From positions 95,518-159,517 of the forward strand of contig JACJZB010000007.1 in the NCBI GenBank assembly GCA_020635815.1: DNA of 64,000 bases. The letters are read 5' to 3'. Positions 24,030-32,002 of this stretch are shown here, one piece after another; positions within the stretch are counted from its first letter, which is position 1, and each line of letters begins with the position of its first letter. Made by a program: the position numbers and the translations under genes. Under the pieces are notes generated by a model. That model saw nothing but the letters and a program-made list of their open reading frames with translations, ran no database searches and had not been told where the DNA came from. This DNA is from Flavobacteriales bacterium. Its GTDB lineage: Bacteria; Bacteroidota; Bacteroidia; Flavobacteriales_E; Vicingaceae.

Positions 24030-25208
24030 ATGAGAGTACTTCAAATATGTTCAAAACCACCAGTTCCTTCAATAGATGGAGGTTGTAAGGCGATGAATAA
24101 TATTACCGAAGGGCTATTATCAAAAGGTGTGTCTGTAAAGGTACTGACAATAAGTACTGACAAACATCCATTTTTAAAAGATAAAATGGATAGTAAGTAT
24201 TTAAAGAATACAGCAATCGAACATTGTTATATTGACACGAGTATAAAACCTGTTGATGCATTTTTAAATTTATGCAAATCAAAATCGTATAACTTAAGTC
24301 GTTTTTATTGCCAAAGTTTTGAGGAACTAATCATTTCGAACTTAAAGGATAACGAATATGATGCTATTATTCTAGAAGGTCTTTTTGTTTCTGGCTATAT
24401 TAATTCAATTAGAAAGAATTCAAAAGCAAAATTAATTTTTAGAGCTCATAATGTTGAACATGAAATTTGGGAAAGAAACTCTAAAAATGAACGGAAAGGG
24501 CTGAAAAGGTTGTACCTAAAAAAATTAGCTGAACAGTTAAAAACACAAGAGATAAAAGTACTTAAAGATGTAGATGTTATTGCATCAATAACTCAAAAAG
24601 ATAAAAATCAATTTGAGCAACTCGGCTGTAAAACACCAATTAAAGTTATCCCTTTTGGTATTAGTATTAAAGATTATAAAATAACTGAGCCTACCCAGTT
24701 TTCATTTTTCCATATAGGAAGTATGGATTGGATGCCTAATCAAATGGGAATTAAGTGGTTGCTAGAAAAGGTATGGAATAAAATAGATAAATCAAATAGT
24801 AGGGTAACATTAAGATTAGCAGGAAAAAATATGCCCGATTGGTTGTTAAAGCTAAATCAAAAAAATGTTGAAGTAGTTGGAGAGGTTGATGACGCCATAG
24901 ATTTTATTAATCAAAACCAAGTAATGGTTGTTCCTTTGTTTTCTGGTAGCGGAATGCGAATTAAAATAGTAGAAGGAATGGCCTTGGGTAAAACAGTAAT
25001 AGCAACAACAATAGCTTTAGAAGGAATAGATTTTATACCGAATAAAAATGTTATCGTTGCCAATACTAAAGAAGAATTTATAAACGCAATAAATTGGTGT
25101 TTAAGTAATAAAGAAGAAACAAAATTAATTGGAGAAAATGCAAAACAATTAATTCAAGAAAAATACGATAACGATATGATTATAAAAGATTTAATTAACT
25201 TGTTTTAA
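24030..25208 (+). CDS. GT4-type glycosyltransferase
   Basis: A 392-residue group 1 glycosyltransferase with the GT-B fold. The N-terminal domain begins MRVLQICSKPPVPSIDGGCK, with the glycine-rich loop that faces the nucleotide sugar. The C-terminal domain has the E-x7-E-like region: VPLFSGSGMRIKIVEGMALGKTVIATTIALEG. It starts one base after the LptF/G permease stop and is followed 6 bp later by a second glycosyltransferase. The arrangement points to assembly of a cell-surface glycan or LPS part. Sugar specificity cannot be read. Confidence 0.88.
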   Translation: MRVLQICSKPPVPSIDGGCKAMNNITEGLLSKGVSVKVLTISTDKHPFLKDKMDSKYLKNTAIEHCYIDTSIKPVDAFLNLCKSKSYNLSRFYCQSFEELIISNLKDNEYDAIILEGLFVSGYINSIRKNSKAKLIFRAHNVEHEIWERNSKNERKGLKRLYLKKLAEQLKTQEIKVLKDVDVIASITQKDKNQFEQLGCKTPIKVIPFGISIKDYKITEPTQFSFFHIGSMDWMPNQMGIKWLLEKVWNKIDKSNSRVTLRLAGKNMPDWLLKLNQKNVEVVGEVDDAIDFINQNQVMVVPLFSGSGMRIKIVEGMALGKTVIATTIALEGIDFIPNKNVIVANTKEEFINAINWCLSNKEETKLIGENAKQLIQEKYDNDMIIKDLINLF

Positions 25209-25214
25209 GCCTTT

Positions 25215-26381
25215 ATGAAAATATTTGTTTTACTATCTCGATTTCCATATCCTTTAGAAAAAGGTGATAAATTAAGGGCTTACCATCAAATAAAAGAGCT
25301 TTCAAAAAAGAATGAAATCATTTTATGTGCCATTTCCGATTGTAAAATTCCACAATCTTCAATTGATGAATTAAAAAAGTATTGTTCAAGTATTGAAGTT
25401 ATTCGATTATACAAGTTAAAAATATATTGGAATTTATTTGTTCAATTATTATTTAGCACTAATTCCTTACAAGTATCTTACTTTTATAATAAAAAAGCTC
25501 AACACAAAATTGATAGCTTATTAGAAAAGTATAAGCCCGATCATATTTACTGCCAGTTAATTCGTGTAACTGAATATGTAAGGAAGTCTAAAATTAAAAA
25601 GACTTTAGATTACATGGATGCTTTGGCACGAGGAATGGAAAGAAGAATAGATAATGCTCCTTTTTATTTAAAACCCTTTTTAAAAATTGAAACTACTCGT
25701 TTGAAGCGATATGAACATTTTATTTTTAATGATTTTGACCACTCAACAATTATTTCGCAACAAGACCGGGATTTGATTGTAAACATTAATAACGATTCTA
25801 TTGAAATAGTAAAAAATGGGGTTGATTATTCCATGTTTAAACATCGAGTAGAGGAAAAAAAATACGATTTAATTTTCACGGGGAATATGGCTTACCCGCC
25901 CAATATAGATTGTGCTGTATTTTTAGCTAATGAAGTAATGCCTAAGGTTTGGGAAACACATCCAACAGTTAATTTAGCTATTGTTGGTGCTACACCAGAT
26001 TCAAAAGTGCTAGCACTTAAAAGTGATAAAATAATTATTACAGGGTGGGTAGAAGATATTTCTGAATATTATGCAGCTTCAAAAATATTTGTAGCACCAA
26101 TGCAAATAGGTACAGGGTTACAAAACAAATTATTAGAAGCAATGGCTATGAAACTACCATGTGTAACTTCTAGTTTAGCAAATAATGCCCTTGGAGCAGA
26201 ACATAACAAAAGTGCTTTAATCGGTGAAAATTATAACGATTACGCAAAATACATTGTTTCTCTAATAGAGAATAAAGACCTTTGTAATTCGATAGCTGAA
26301 AATGGTTTTGATTTTGTAAAACAGAACTATACTTGGGAGGGAACAACAGTAATTTTAGAAAACTTAATGACATCAAAATAA
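25215..26381 (+). CDS. GT4-type glycosyltransferase, PEP-CTERM-associated-like
   Basis: A 388-residue GT-B glycosyltransferase. The N-terminus LLSRFPYPLEKGDKLRAYHQ resembles a sugar transferase subfamily first noted beside exosortase systems. The C-terminal domain has GWVEDISEYYAASKIFVAPM and GTGLQNKLLEAMAMKLPCVTS, which contains the donor-binding glutamate. Weak similarity to the preceding gene suggests an old duplication within the family rather than a recent one. It lies between that gene (6-bp gap) and dapD (1-bp gap), so all four genes from 22605 to 27198 may form one transcript. Confidence 0.86.
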   Translation: MKIFVLLSRFPYPLEKGDKLRAYHQIKELSKKNEIILCAISDCKIPQSSIDELKKYCSSIEVIRLYKLKIYWNLFVQLLFSTNSLQVSYFYNKKAQHKIDSLLEKYKPDHIYCQLIRVTEYVRKSKIKKTLDYMDALARGMERRIDNAPFYLKPFLKIETTRLKRYEHFIFNDFDHSTIISQQDRDLIVNINNDSIEIVKNGVDYSMFKHRVEEKKYDLIFTGNMAYPPNIDCAVFLANEVMPKVWETHPTVNLAIVGATPDSKVLALKSDKIIITGWVEDISEYYAASKIFVAPMQIGTGLQNKLLEAMAMKLPCVTSSLANNALGAEHNKSALIGENYNDYAKYIVSLIENKDLCNSIAENGFDFVKQNYTWEGTTVILENLMTSK

Positions 26382-26382
26382 T

Positions 26383-27198
26383 ATGGAAGAATTAAAATTA
26401 ATCATAGAAAATACGTGGGACGATAGGGAACTTTTAAAAGGAAAAGAAGCTCAAAAAACTATTCGTAAAGTAATCGAATTATTAGATAAAGGTGTGTTGA
26501 GAGTTGCAGAACCAACTGGTAACGATTGGCAAGTTAACGAGTGGGTAAAGAAAGCTGTAGTGATGTATTTCCCTATTCAAAAAATGAAAACCATAGAGGT
26601 TGGTCCATTTGAGTTTCATGATAAAATGAAATTAAAAACCAATTATGCAGAATTAGGTGTTCGTGTAGTTCCTCATGCCGTTTCCAGGTATGGAGCATTT
26701 TTAGCAAAAGGAGTGATAATGATGCCTTCTTATGTAAATATAGGAGCTTATGTCGATTCAGGAACTATGGTAGATACATGGGCAACTGTTGGTTCATGTG
26801 CTCAAATTGGAAAAAATGTACATTTAAGTGGAGGAGTTGGAATAGGTGGAGTTTTAGAACCATTACAAGCAGCTCCTGTTATTATTGAAGATGATTGTTT
26901 TATAGGTTCTCGTTGCATTGTTGTTGAAGGAGTTCGTGTAAAAAAAGAAGCAGTACTTGGTGCAAATGTGGTATTAACTAAATCTACCAAAATTATTGAT
27001 GTGAGTGGACCTGAACCAATTGAATATAAAGGCGAAGTACCAGAAAGAGCAGTTGTTATACCAGGGTCTTATGCTAAAGAGTTTCCTTCAGGAACTTATA
27101 ATGTACCTTGTGCATTAATTATAGGAAAAAGAAAAGCAAGTACCGATTTAAAGACTTCACTAAATGACGCTTTAAGAGAACATAATGTAGCAGTATAA
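26383..27198 (+). CDS. dapD: 2,3,4,5-tetrahydropyridine-2,6-dicarboxylate N-succinyltransferase
   Basis: A 271-residue enzyme of the succinylase branch of lysine and meso-diaminopimelate synthesis. It succinylates tetrahydrodipicolinate using succinyl-CoA. A helical N-terminal domain includes GNDWQVNEWVKKAVVMYFPI, and the left-handed parallel beta-helix carries hexapeptide repeats (VNIGAYVDSGTMVDTWATVG, then GGVGIGGVLEPLQAAPVIIE). Length and motifs match E. coli DapD. It is the last gene of the permease-glycosyltransferase cluster, linking peptidoglycan precursor supply with envelope assembly only by position. Confidence 0.96.
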   Translation: MEELKLIIENTWDDRELLKGKEAQKTIRKVIELLDKGVLRVAEPTGNDWQVNEWVKKAVVMYFPIQKMKTIEVGPFEFHDKMKLKTNYAELGVRVVPHAVSRYGAFLAKGVIMMPSYVNIGAYVDSGTMVDTWATVGSCAQIGKNVHLSGGVGIGGVLEPLQAAPVIIEDDCFIGSRCIVVEGVRVKKEAVLGANVVLTKSTKIIDVSGPEPIEYKGEVPERAVVIPGSYAKEFPSGTYNVPCALIIGKRKASTDLKTSLNDALREHNVAV

Positions 27199-27223
27199 AT
27201 GTATTGAGATTACAAAAACAAAA

Positions 27224-27254
27224 AAAAACCGAAGTGAAAACTTCGGTTTTTTTT
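27224..27254. terminator. Bidirectional terminator between dapD and tRNA-Arg
   Basis: AAAAACCGAAG pairs with CTTCGGTTTTT around TGAAAA, with A- and T-runs on both sides. It can end dapD transcripts rightward and tRNA transcripts leftward. Confidence 0.88.
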
Positions 27255-27256
27255 GT

Positions 27257-27333
27257 TGGTGACCTCGGAAGGATTCAAACCTTCAACCTCCACAGCCGTA
27301 ATGTGGTGCACTATTCAGTTATGCTACGAGGCC
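27257..27333 (-). tRNA. tRNA-Arg (anticodon ACG)
   Basis: On the minus strand the acceptor stem GGCCTCG pairs with CGAGGTC (one G.U), followed by A and an encoded CCA. The anticodon arm is CCACA-TTACGGC-TGTGG, giving anticodon ACG. The T arm contains GGTTTGAATCC. A34 would be edited to inosine by TadA to read CGU, CGC and CGA. Confidence 0.95.
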
Positions 27334-27419
27334 AAAACTTTTGCAAATATAAAAAATACAGTTGTTAAATAAAGGTTTTCGTTAATTTATTACCTTTAAT
27401 TTTTTCAAATTAAACATTT

Positions 27420-28826
27420 ATGGGGTATTCGATAATTACATCAGCACATATCAATCAGTTAATCAGTATTGTTGGGAATAAGTATGTGCTTTTTGATGAA
27501 GAAAGCTTGGATAAATATTCTCATGATGAAACTGAGGATTTTAAATTTTATCCAGAAGTGGTGGTTTTACCTCGAACTCCAGAAGAAATATCAGCAATAC
27601 TTAAAATATGTAATAAAGAAAACATTCCTTTAACACCAAGAGGTGCCGGAACAGGGTTGAGTGGAGGGGCTTTACCTATCAATAAAGGTATTTTGCTATC
27701 GATGGAAAGGTTTAATGAAATATTAGAAATTGACGAAAGAAATTTGCAAGCAACAGTTGAGCCTGGAGTAATTACGCAAGTTTTTCAAGAAGCAGTTAAA
27801 CAAAAAGGATTGTTTTACCCGCCAGACCCAGCAAGTAAAGGCAGTTGTTTTTTAGGAGGAAATATAGCAGAAAATTCAGGAGGACCAAAAGCAGTTAAGT
27901 ATGGTGTGACAAAAGATTATGTTCTAAATTTAGAAGTTGTCTTACCAAATGGTGAAATTGTTTGGACTGGTGCTAATGTTTTAAAAAACTCTACAGGTTA
28001 TAATTTAACTCAATTAATTGTTGGTAGTGAAGGAACTCTAGGGGTAGTTACAAAGGCTGTTTTTCGTTTACTTCCTCATCCAAAGTTTGATTTATTAATG
28101 TTAGTTCCATTTTATAGTGCAGCAGAAGCTTGTGCTGCTGTAGCTGATATATTTAAAGCTGGGGTTATTCCTTCAGGCATTGAATTTATGGAAAGAGATG
28201 CTTTAGTATGGGGAAGTAATCACTTAGGAGATAGTAGCATAGCTATCCCTGAAAATATTGAAGCCCATTTATTAATAGAAGTTGATGGAAATGATTTAGA
28301 TGTGTTGTATAAAGATTGTGAAACAATAAATAAGGTGTTAGAAAACTATAATTGTGATGAGATTTTATTTGCTGATGATGCTGTTCAGAAAGATAAGTTA
28401 TGGAAAATTAGAAGGGTAGTAGGTGAGGCTGTAAAAACAAAATCCATTTATAAAGAAGAAGATACAGTAGTTCCAAGAGCTGAACTTCCAGTATTATTGA
28501 AAGGTGTAAAAAGAATTGGAAAAGAATACGGATTTAAATCTGTGTGCTATGGGCATGCAGGAGATGGAAATCTTCATGTAAATATTATTAAAGATAACAT
28601 GACAGATGAAGCTTGGAATAATGAATTACCAAAAGCAATTAGAGAAATTTTTAAACTTTGTGTAGATTTAAAAGGGACTGTTTCAGGAGAACATGGTATT
28701 GGGTTAGTACAAAAGGAATACATGGATATTCCTTTTAATGAAACTATGATAAAACTCCAAAAAGATATTAAAAATCTATTTGACCCTAACAATATTCTTA
28801 ACCCGAATAAGATTTTTTTAAAGTAA
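27420..28826 (+). CDS. FAD-linked oxidase, GlcD type (glycolate or D-lactate dehydrogenase-like)
   Basis: A 468-residue flavoprotein of the vanillyl-alcohol oxidase fold. The FAD pyrophosphate-binding loop is LTPRGAGTGLSGGALPINKG (about residues 70-90). VGSEGTLGVVTKAVFRLLPH lies near residue 200. The C-terminal substrate domain ends with CYGHAGDGNLHVNII (about residue 380) and GTVSGEHGIGLVQKEYM, both hallmarks of GlcD and D-2-hydroxyacid dehydrogenases. The usual partners GlcE and GlcF are not adjacent, so it may act alone, as related D-lactate dehydrogenases do. It is monocistronic with a shared terminator behind it. Confidence 0.92.
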   Translation: MGYSIITSAHINQLISIVGNKYVLFDEESLDKYSHDETEDFKFYPEVVVLPRTPEEISAILKICNKENIPLTPRGAGTGLSGGALPINKGILLSMERFNEILEIDERNLQATVEPGVITQVFQEAVKQKGLFYPPDPASKGSCFLGGNIAENSGGPKAVKYGVTKDYVLNLEVVLPNGEIVWTGANVLKNSTGYNLTQLIVGSEGTLGVVTKAVFRLLPHPKFDLLMLVPFYSAAEACAAVADIFKAGVIPSGIEFMERDALVWGSNHLGDSSIAIPENIEAHLLIEVDGNDLDVLYKDCETINKVLENYNCDEILFADDAVQKDKLWKIRRVVGEAVKTKSIYKEEDTVVPRAELPVLLKGVKRIGKEYGFKSVCYGHAGDGNLHVNIIKDNMTDEAWNNELPKAIREIFKLCVDLKGTVSGEHGIGLVQKEYMDIPFNETMIKLQKDIKNLFDPNNILNPNKIFLK

Positions 28827-28833
28827 GTAAAAT

Positions 28834-28859
28834 AAAAAAACCGCTATTGCGGTTTTTTT
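28834..28859. terminator. Bidirectional terminator
   Basis: AAAAAAACCGC pairs with GCGGTTTTTTT around TATT, between the convergent GlcD-like gene and the Spy-like gene at 28868. Confidence 0.9.
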
Positions 28860-28867
28860 ATTCTGTA

Positions 28868-29368
28868 TTATTTTGTAGAAGGAGATGGAGGAGGAGTATC
28901 TCTCATTTTTCTCAACAACTCTCTTTTAAAGTTTTCTTCAGCTTTATAAAATTCACCTACTTTTTGTATTGGTAAAACTGATTTAAATTTAGCTAAATAC
29001 TCTTTTTCTAAATTCAATTCTTTTTGTTTTGTTTCAATCCTTTTATTTAGTATTTCTTCAATTTTAGCATCAGAAACATCTTCATCCTGTTTAGTAGCTC
29101 TTTTTAATGTTTTAAGTTCTTTAAAAATAACCTCTTTTTTAGTTTGAAATTCATTATAAACTGGCCAAAATTTCTCAGCTTCGGCAGGAGTAAGATCTAG
29201 TTTTTCGGTAAGGTAAGCAATTTTCATAGCTTTTAATTTTTCTGAGTCTGGTTTGTAAAAACACTCCGGAGCACCTTTTTTATCATGCTTTTTATGTTGT
29301 TGTGCCGATACAGTTGTAGTGCCTAGCATTACAATTAACAATCCTGCAATTATTGTTCTAATTTTCAT
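28868..29368 (-). CDS. Periplasmic Spy/CpxP-like helical protein
   Basis: A 166-residue exported protein. The signal peptide is MKIRTIIAGLLIVMLGTTTV, cleaved after SAQ. A histidine- and lysine-rich stretch (QQHKKHDKKG) follows. The body is helical and contains LTEKLDLTPAEAEKFWPVYN, the LTxxEAxxFWPxY motif of the Bacteroidota proteins placed near CpxP/Spy. Those act as envelope-stress sensors or chaperones. It is the third gene of an ECF sigma operon and overlaps the putative anti-sigma gene by 11 bp, which supports an envelope-stress role. Confidence 0.75.
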   Translation of the reverse strand: MKIRTIIAGLLIVMLGTTTVSAQQHKKHDKKGAPECFYKPDSEKLKAMKIAYLTEKLDLTPAEAEKFWPVYNEFQTKKEVIFKELKTLKRATKQDEDVSDAKIEEILNKRIETKQKELNLEKEYLAKFKSVLPIQKVGEFYKAEENFKRELLRKMRDTPPPSPSTK

Positions 29369-29804
29369 AATCTTCTATAATTAAGTTAATACTAATGTTG
29401 TCATTTATTAAATAATCAATTATTTCTTCGTTGTTTGTTTGTTCTGAAAATGTATTGACTTCTTTTTCAGCATAAACTTCATATATCATGTCCTCATTAA
29501 ATTCAATCAGTTCTTCATCAATGATGCTTTCACTTAATTGTTCTGTTGTATAGTTTATATTGTTGCTATTGGGTTGTAAAGTGTAAATAGTCATTATAAT
29601 TATTAAAACACCAATAGTTGGTGCTAAAATTCGATATGGTAAATTCTCAAATGTATTTTTCACTTGTTTATCTTCCATTTTTTTATGGATAATTACTTGA
29701 GGTAATAGCTCAAAGTAATTTTCGGGTGTGGAAAAACTATTTTTTTTACCAATTTTATTTAGAATTGATGAAGTATTTTCGTTTCTATTTTTTTTATTTA
29801 CCAT
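29358..29804 (-). CDS. Putative membrane anti-sigma factor
   Basis: A 148-residue protein with a basic cytosolic N-terminus (about residues 1-48) and one membrane helix (ILAPTIGVLIIIMTIYTL, about residues 53-70). A short acidic periplasmic part rich in N, E and I follows. It lies 32 bp behind an ECF sigma gene and overlaps the Spy-like gene, the typical place and topology of an anti-sigma factor. No zinc-binding ZAS motif is visible, so the role is inferred from topology and context. Confidence 0.6.
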   Translation of the reverse strand: MVNKKNRNENTSSILNKIGKKNSFSTPENYFELLPQVIIHKKMEDKQVKNTFENLPYRILAPTIGVLIIIMTIYTLQPNSNNINYTTEQLSESIIDEELIEFNEDMIYEVYAEKEVNTFSEQTNNEEIIDYLINDNISINLIIEDYEN

Positions 29805-29836
29805 TTGTATTTAAGACTTAAAATATTTAAAAAGGT

Positions 29837-30385
29837 TTAATCTTCTTTTAAAAATGTTTCTATTTTTTTTACAGCATGATGGTAAGAAGCTTTTAAAGCA
29901 CCAACAGAAGTTGATAAAATTTCTGATATTTCTTCGTATTTTAATTCATCATAATATTTCATGTTAAAAACCAACCTTTGTTTTTCGGGTAAACTTAAAA
30001 TAGCTTTTTGTAGCTTTAATTGTATTTCATCTCCATTGTAGTAGTTATCAGAAGCTAGTTGATTTGACAAATCTTTTTCCACATTATGAATTGGAATAAA
30101 TAGAATTCGTTTCTTTTTATTTAAGAAAGTAATACACTCGTTTGTTGCAATTCGATAAAGCCAAGTAAATAGCTGAGCATCTTCCTTGAAATCATCTAGT
30201 CCGTTCCAAGCTTTTATAAAGGTGTTTTGAGTTATGTCATCTGCATCATCGTGGCTTATTACCATTCGCCTAACATGCCAATAAACTCGCTCTTGGTATT
30301 GTTTTACAATTAAATCAAAAGCGTAGTTGCGAGATTTTTCATCTCTAAAAAGTTTTAAAAGTGTTGCATCGTTGTTGTTTGTCAT
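29837..30385 (-). CDS. ECF-type RNA polymerase sigma factor
   Basis: A 182-residue sigma factor of the RpoE class. Region 2 contains DDADDITQNTFIKAWNGLDD and LFTWLYRIATNECITFLNKK. Region 4 contains LPEKQRLVFNMKYYDELKYE with the following helix-turn-helix (EISEILSTSVGALKASYHHA). It heads a three-gene operon with the putative anti-sigma and the Spy-like protein, which would form an envelope-stress circuit. The 248 bp upstream (30386-30633) hold no gene. Confidence 0.94.
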   Translation of the reverse strand: MTNNNDATLLKLFRDEKSRNYAFDLIVKQYQERVYWHVRRMVISHDDADDITQNTFIKAWNGLDDFKEDAQLFTWLYRIATNECITFLNKKKRILFIPIHNVEKDLSNQLASDNYYNGDEIQLKLQKAILSLPEKQRLVFNMKYYDELKYEEISEILSTSVGALKASYHHAVKKIETFLKED

Positions 30386-30633
30386 GTTTCACCCTAGAAA
30401 TAGGTTGATAGTTTTAAATAAAAATTGATTTATATAGAATAGGATATTGTTTCTTTTTTATATTTAAGCCTTGGTATTGTTATTATAATCAAACTCAAAT
30501 TTGTTTTTTTTTGTTGTTACAAATATCAACTTAATCTATAATATTATTTGTAAAAATGTTTTATTAACTATGTTTTATTTGTTAACTCAATTTAGTTTAA
30601 CTATCAAAGTAGAGGATTTAGTAGTAGTAAGAA

Positions 30634-30659
30634 AAAAGGCTACCAATTGGTAGCCTTTT
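30634..30659 (-). terminator. Terminator probably belonging to clpC, now displaced
   Basis: AAAAGGCTACC pairs with GGTAGCCTTTT in a 26-bp perfect palindrome. Read leftward it is followed by a T-run (complement of 30632-30637). No gene on the minus strand ends here except clpC at 32003, now separated by the IS element at 30673-31991. Confidence 0.75.
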
Positions 30660-30710
30660 ATTTGTTTGAATCTGTCCCGTCCTGAAATAAGTTGACACAA
30701 AATCGACTTA

Positions 30711-31112
30711 TTGATGAAAGAAGTATTAAAGACAAAGCAAAAGCGAAGTCAACGCGATTATAACTTAGGCTTTAAATTGGCTGTAGTTTCCCAAGTAGAA
30801 AAGGGTGAGATGACCTACAAACAAGCTCAGAAGGCTTATGGGATACAAGGCAGGAGCACAGTTTTGGTTTGGTTAAGAAAACATGGTAATTTAGACTGGA
30901 ATAAACCAAACATTCATATAATGTCTAGTCCCAAACAAAAAGAAACACCAGCTCAAAAGATTAAGCGTTTAGAAAAGCAATTAGAAGACGAGCAGCTAAA
31001 AAATGAGATACTCAATGAAATGATTGATGTATTTGACAATAAATATGGAGCAGGCTTGCGAAAAAAGTATTTACCCAAACAATCTTTGAAAAGAGACAAA
31101 GGAGAAAAGTAA
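30711..31112 (+). CDS. IS3-family transposase OrfA
   Basis: A 133-residue protein with an N-terminal helix-turn-helix (LAVVSQVEKGEMTYKQAQKA, then YGIQGRSTVLVWLRKHGNL) that binds the IS ends. A coiled-coil leucine zipper follows near residues 85-115 (AQKIKRLEKQLEDEQLKNEI). The sequence CGA AAA AAG near its end supplies the slippery heptamer for frameshifting into orfB. It appears intact. Confidence 0.92.
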   Translation: MMKEVLKTKQKRSQRDYNLGFKLAVVSQVEKGEMTYKQAQKAYGIQGRSTVLVWLRKHGNLDWNKPNIHIMSSPKQKETPAQKIKRLEKQLEDEQLKNEILNEMIDVFDNKYGAGLRKKYLPKQSLKRDKGEK

Positions 31113-31952
31113 ATATATCTCAATACTCTCGATTGTTTGGGGTAAGTAGACAGGCTATTTATCAAGCAAAAAACAGATCAGCAAAACGAGTAAAAAGAAT
31201 TATCACAAGTAAAACCGTTGGTACAAGAAATAAGAATGGAGATGCCTCGGATAGGAACACGAAAACTATATTATTTATTAAAAGAAGATTTTAAACAGAA
31301 GAATATAAAAATAGGCAGAGATGCTTTGTTTGATTACTTACGCTCAGAGCACATGCTCGTAAAACCGAAGAAGAATTATACTAAAACAACTCACTCAAAA
31401 CATTGGTTAACTAAACACCCGAATTTAATGAAAGAAAGAAAACCAAAGCGTCCAGAACAGTTTTATGTAAGTGATATTACTTATATAAAAAGTAGAGAAA
31501 AAACACATTATCTATCGTTAATAACAGATGCTTATAGTAGGAAAATAGTTGGTCATAAACTAAGTGATGATATGAGTGCTGAAAATGTTGTAAAAGCATT
31601 AAAGATCGCTGTTAAAAGACGAAAATCTAAGAAGCCATTAATACATCATTCTGATAGAGGGTTACAGTACGCCTCTGAAGTCTATCAAACAGAGTTGAAA
31701 CGAAACGCAATAACTCCATCAATGACTGATGGTTATGATTGTTATCAAAATGCTTTAGCAGAAAGGATAAATGGAATATTAAAACAAGAATTCTTGATAG
31801 AAAAATGTAATTCAGGTAAAGAATTAGAATTATTAATAAATGAATCAATTGATACTTACAATAATAAAAGACCTCATTTGAGTTTAAACATGAAAACACC
31901 TAATTTTGTACACGAAAAAACCGAAGAGGATATCCTCTTCGGTTTAAATTAA
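31061..31952 (+). pseudogene. IS3-family transposase OrfB, frameshifted
   Basis: After the slippery site the -1 frame reads on through NISQYSRLFGVSRQAIYQAK to about 31200. It then loses register: homology resumes one base later as SQVKPLVQEIRMEMP, in the frame open from 31218 to 31952. One extra base near 31201 explains this. The downstream part keeps the DDE integrase residues: D in VSDITYIKS, D in HHSDRGLQY and E in QNALAERINGIL. The full OrfAB fusion cannot be made without a second shift, so transposition is probably lost. Confidence 0.8.
31918..31945. terminator. Palindromic terminator at the end of the IS
   Basis: A perfect 28-bp palindrome whose left half is AAACCGAAGAGGAT, overlapping the last codons of orfB. 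It would stop transcripts passing through the element in either direction. Confidence 0.7.
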
Positions 31953-32002
31953 TTTTATTTAAAAACTGTCAACCTATTTCAGGACGACACAATCAATAAA
32001 CT

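Larger units (their letters stand above)
30673..31991 (+). mobile_element. IS3-family insertion sequence, 1319 bp
   Basis: The imperfect terminal inverted repeats are 25 bp: the left end begins TGTCCCGTCCTGAAATA and the right end is its near-complement, ending in GACACA. The ends follow the 5'-TG...CA-3' rule. A 3-bp target duplication ATC flanks the element (30670-30672 and 31992-31994). Inside are orfA and orfB with a slippery A AAA AAG at 31061-31067, as expected for programmed -1 frameshifting. orfB carries a further frameshift, so this copy is probably inactive. Confidence 0.93.

Noticed and set aside
31918..31945. Perfect 28-bp palindrome as a regulator site
   Set aside because: It overlaps the end of the transposase frame and is followed by A/T-rich sequence, which fits a transcription terminator of the IS better.
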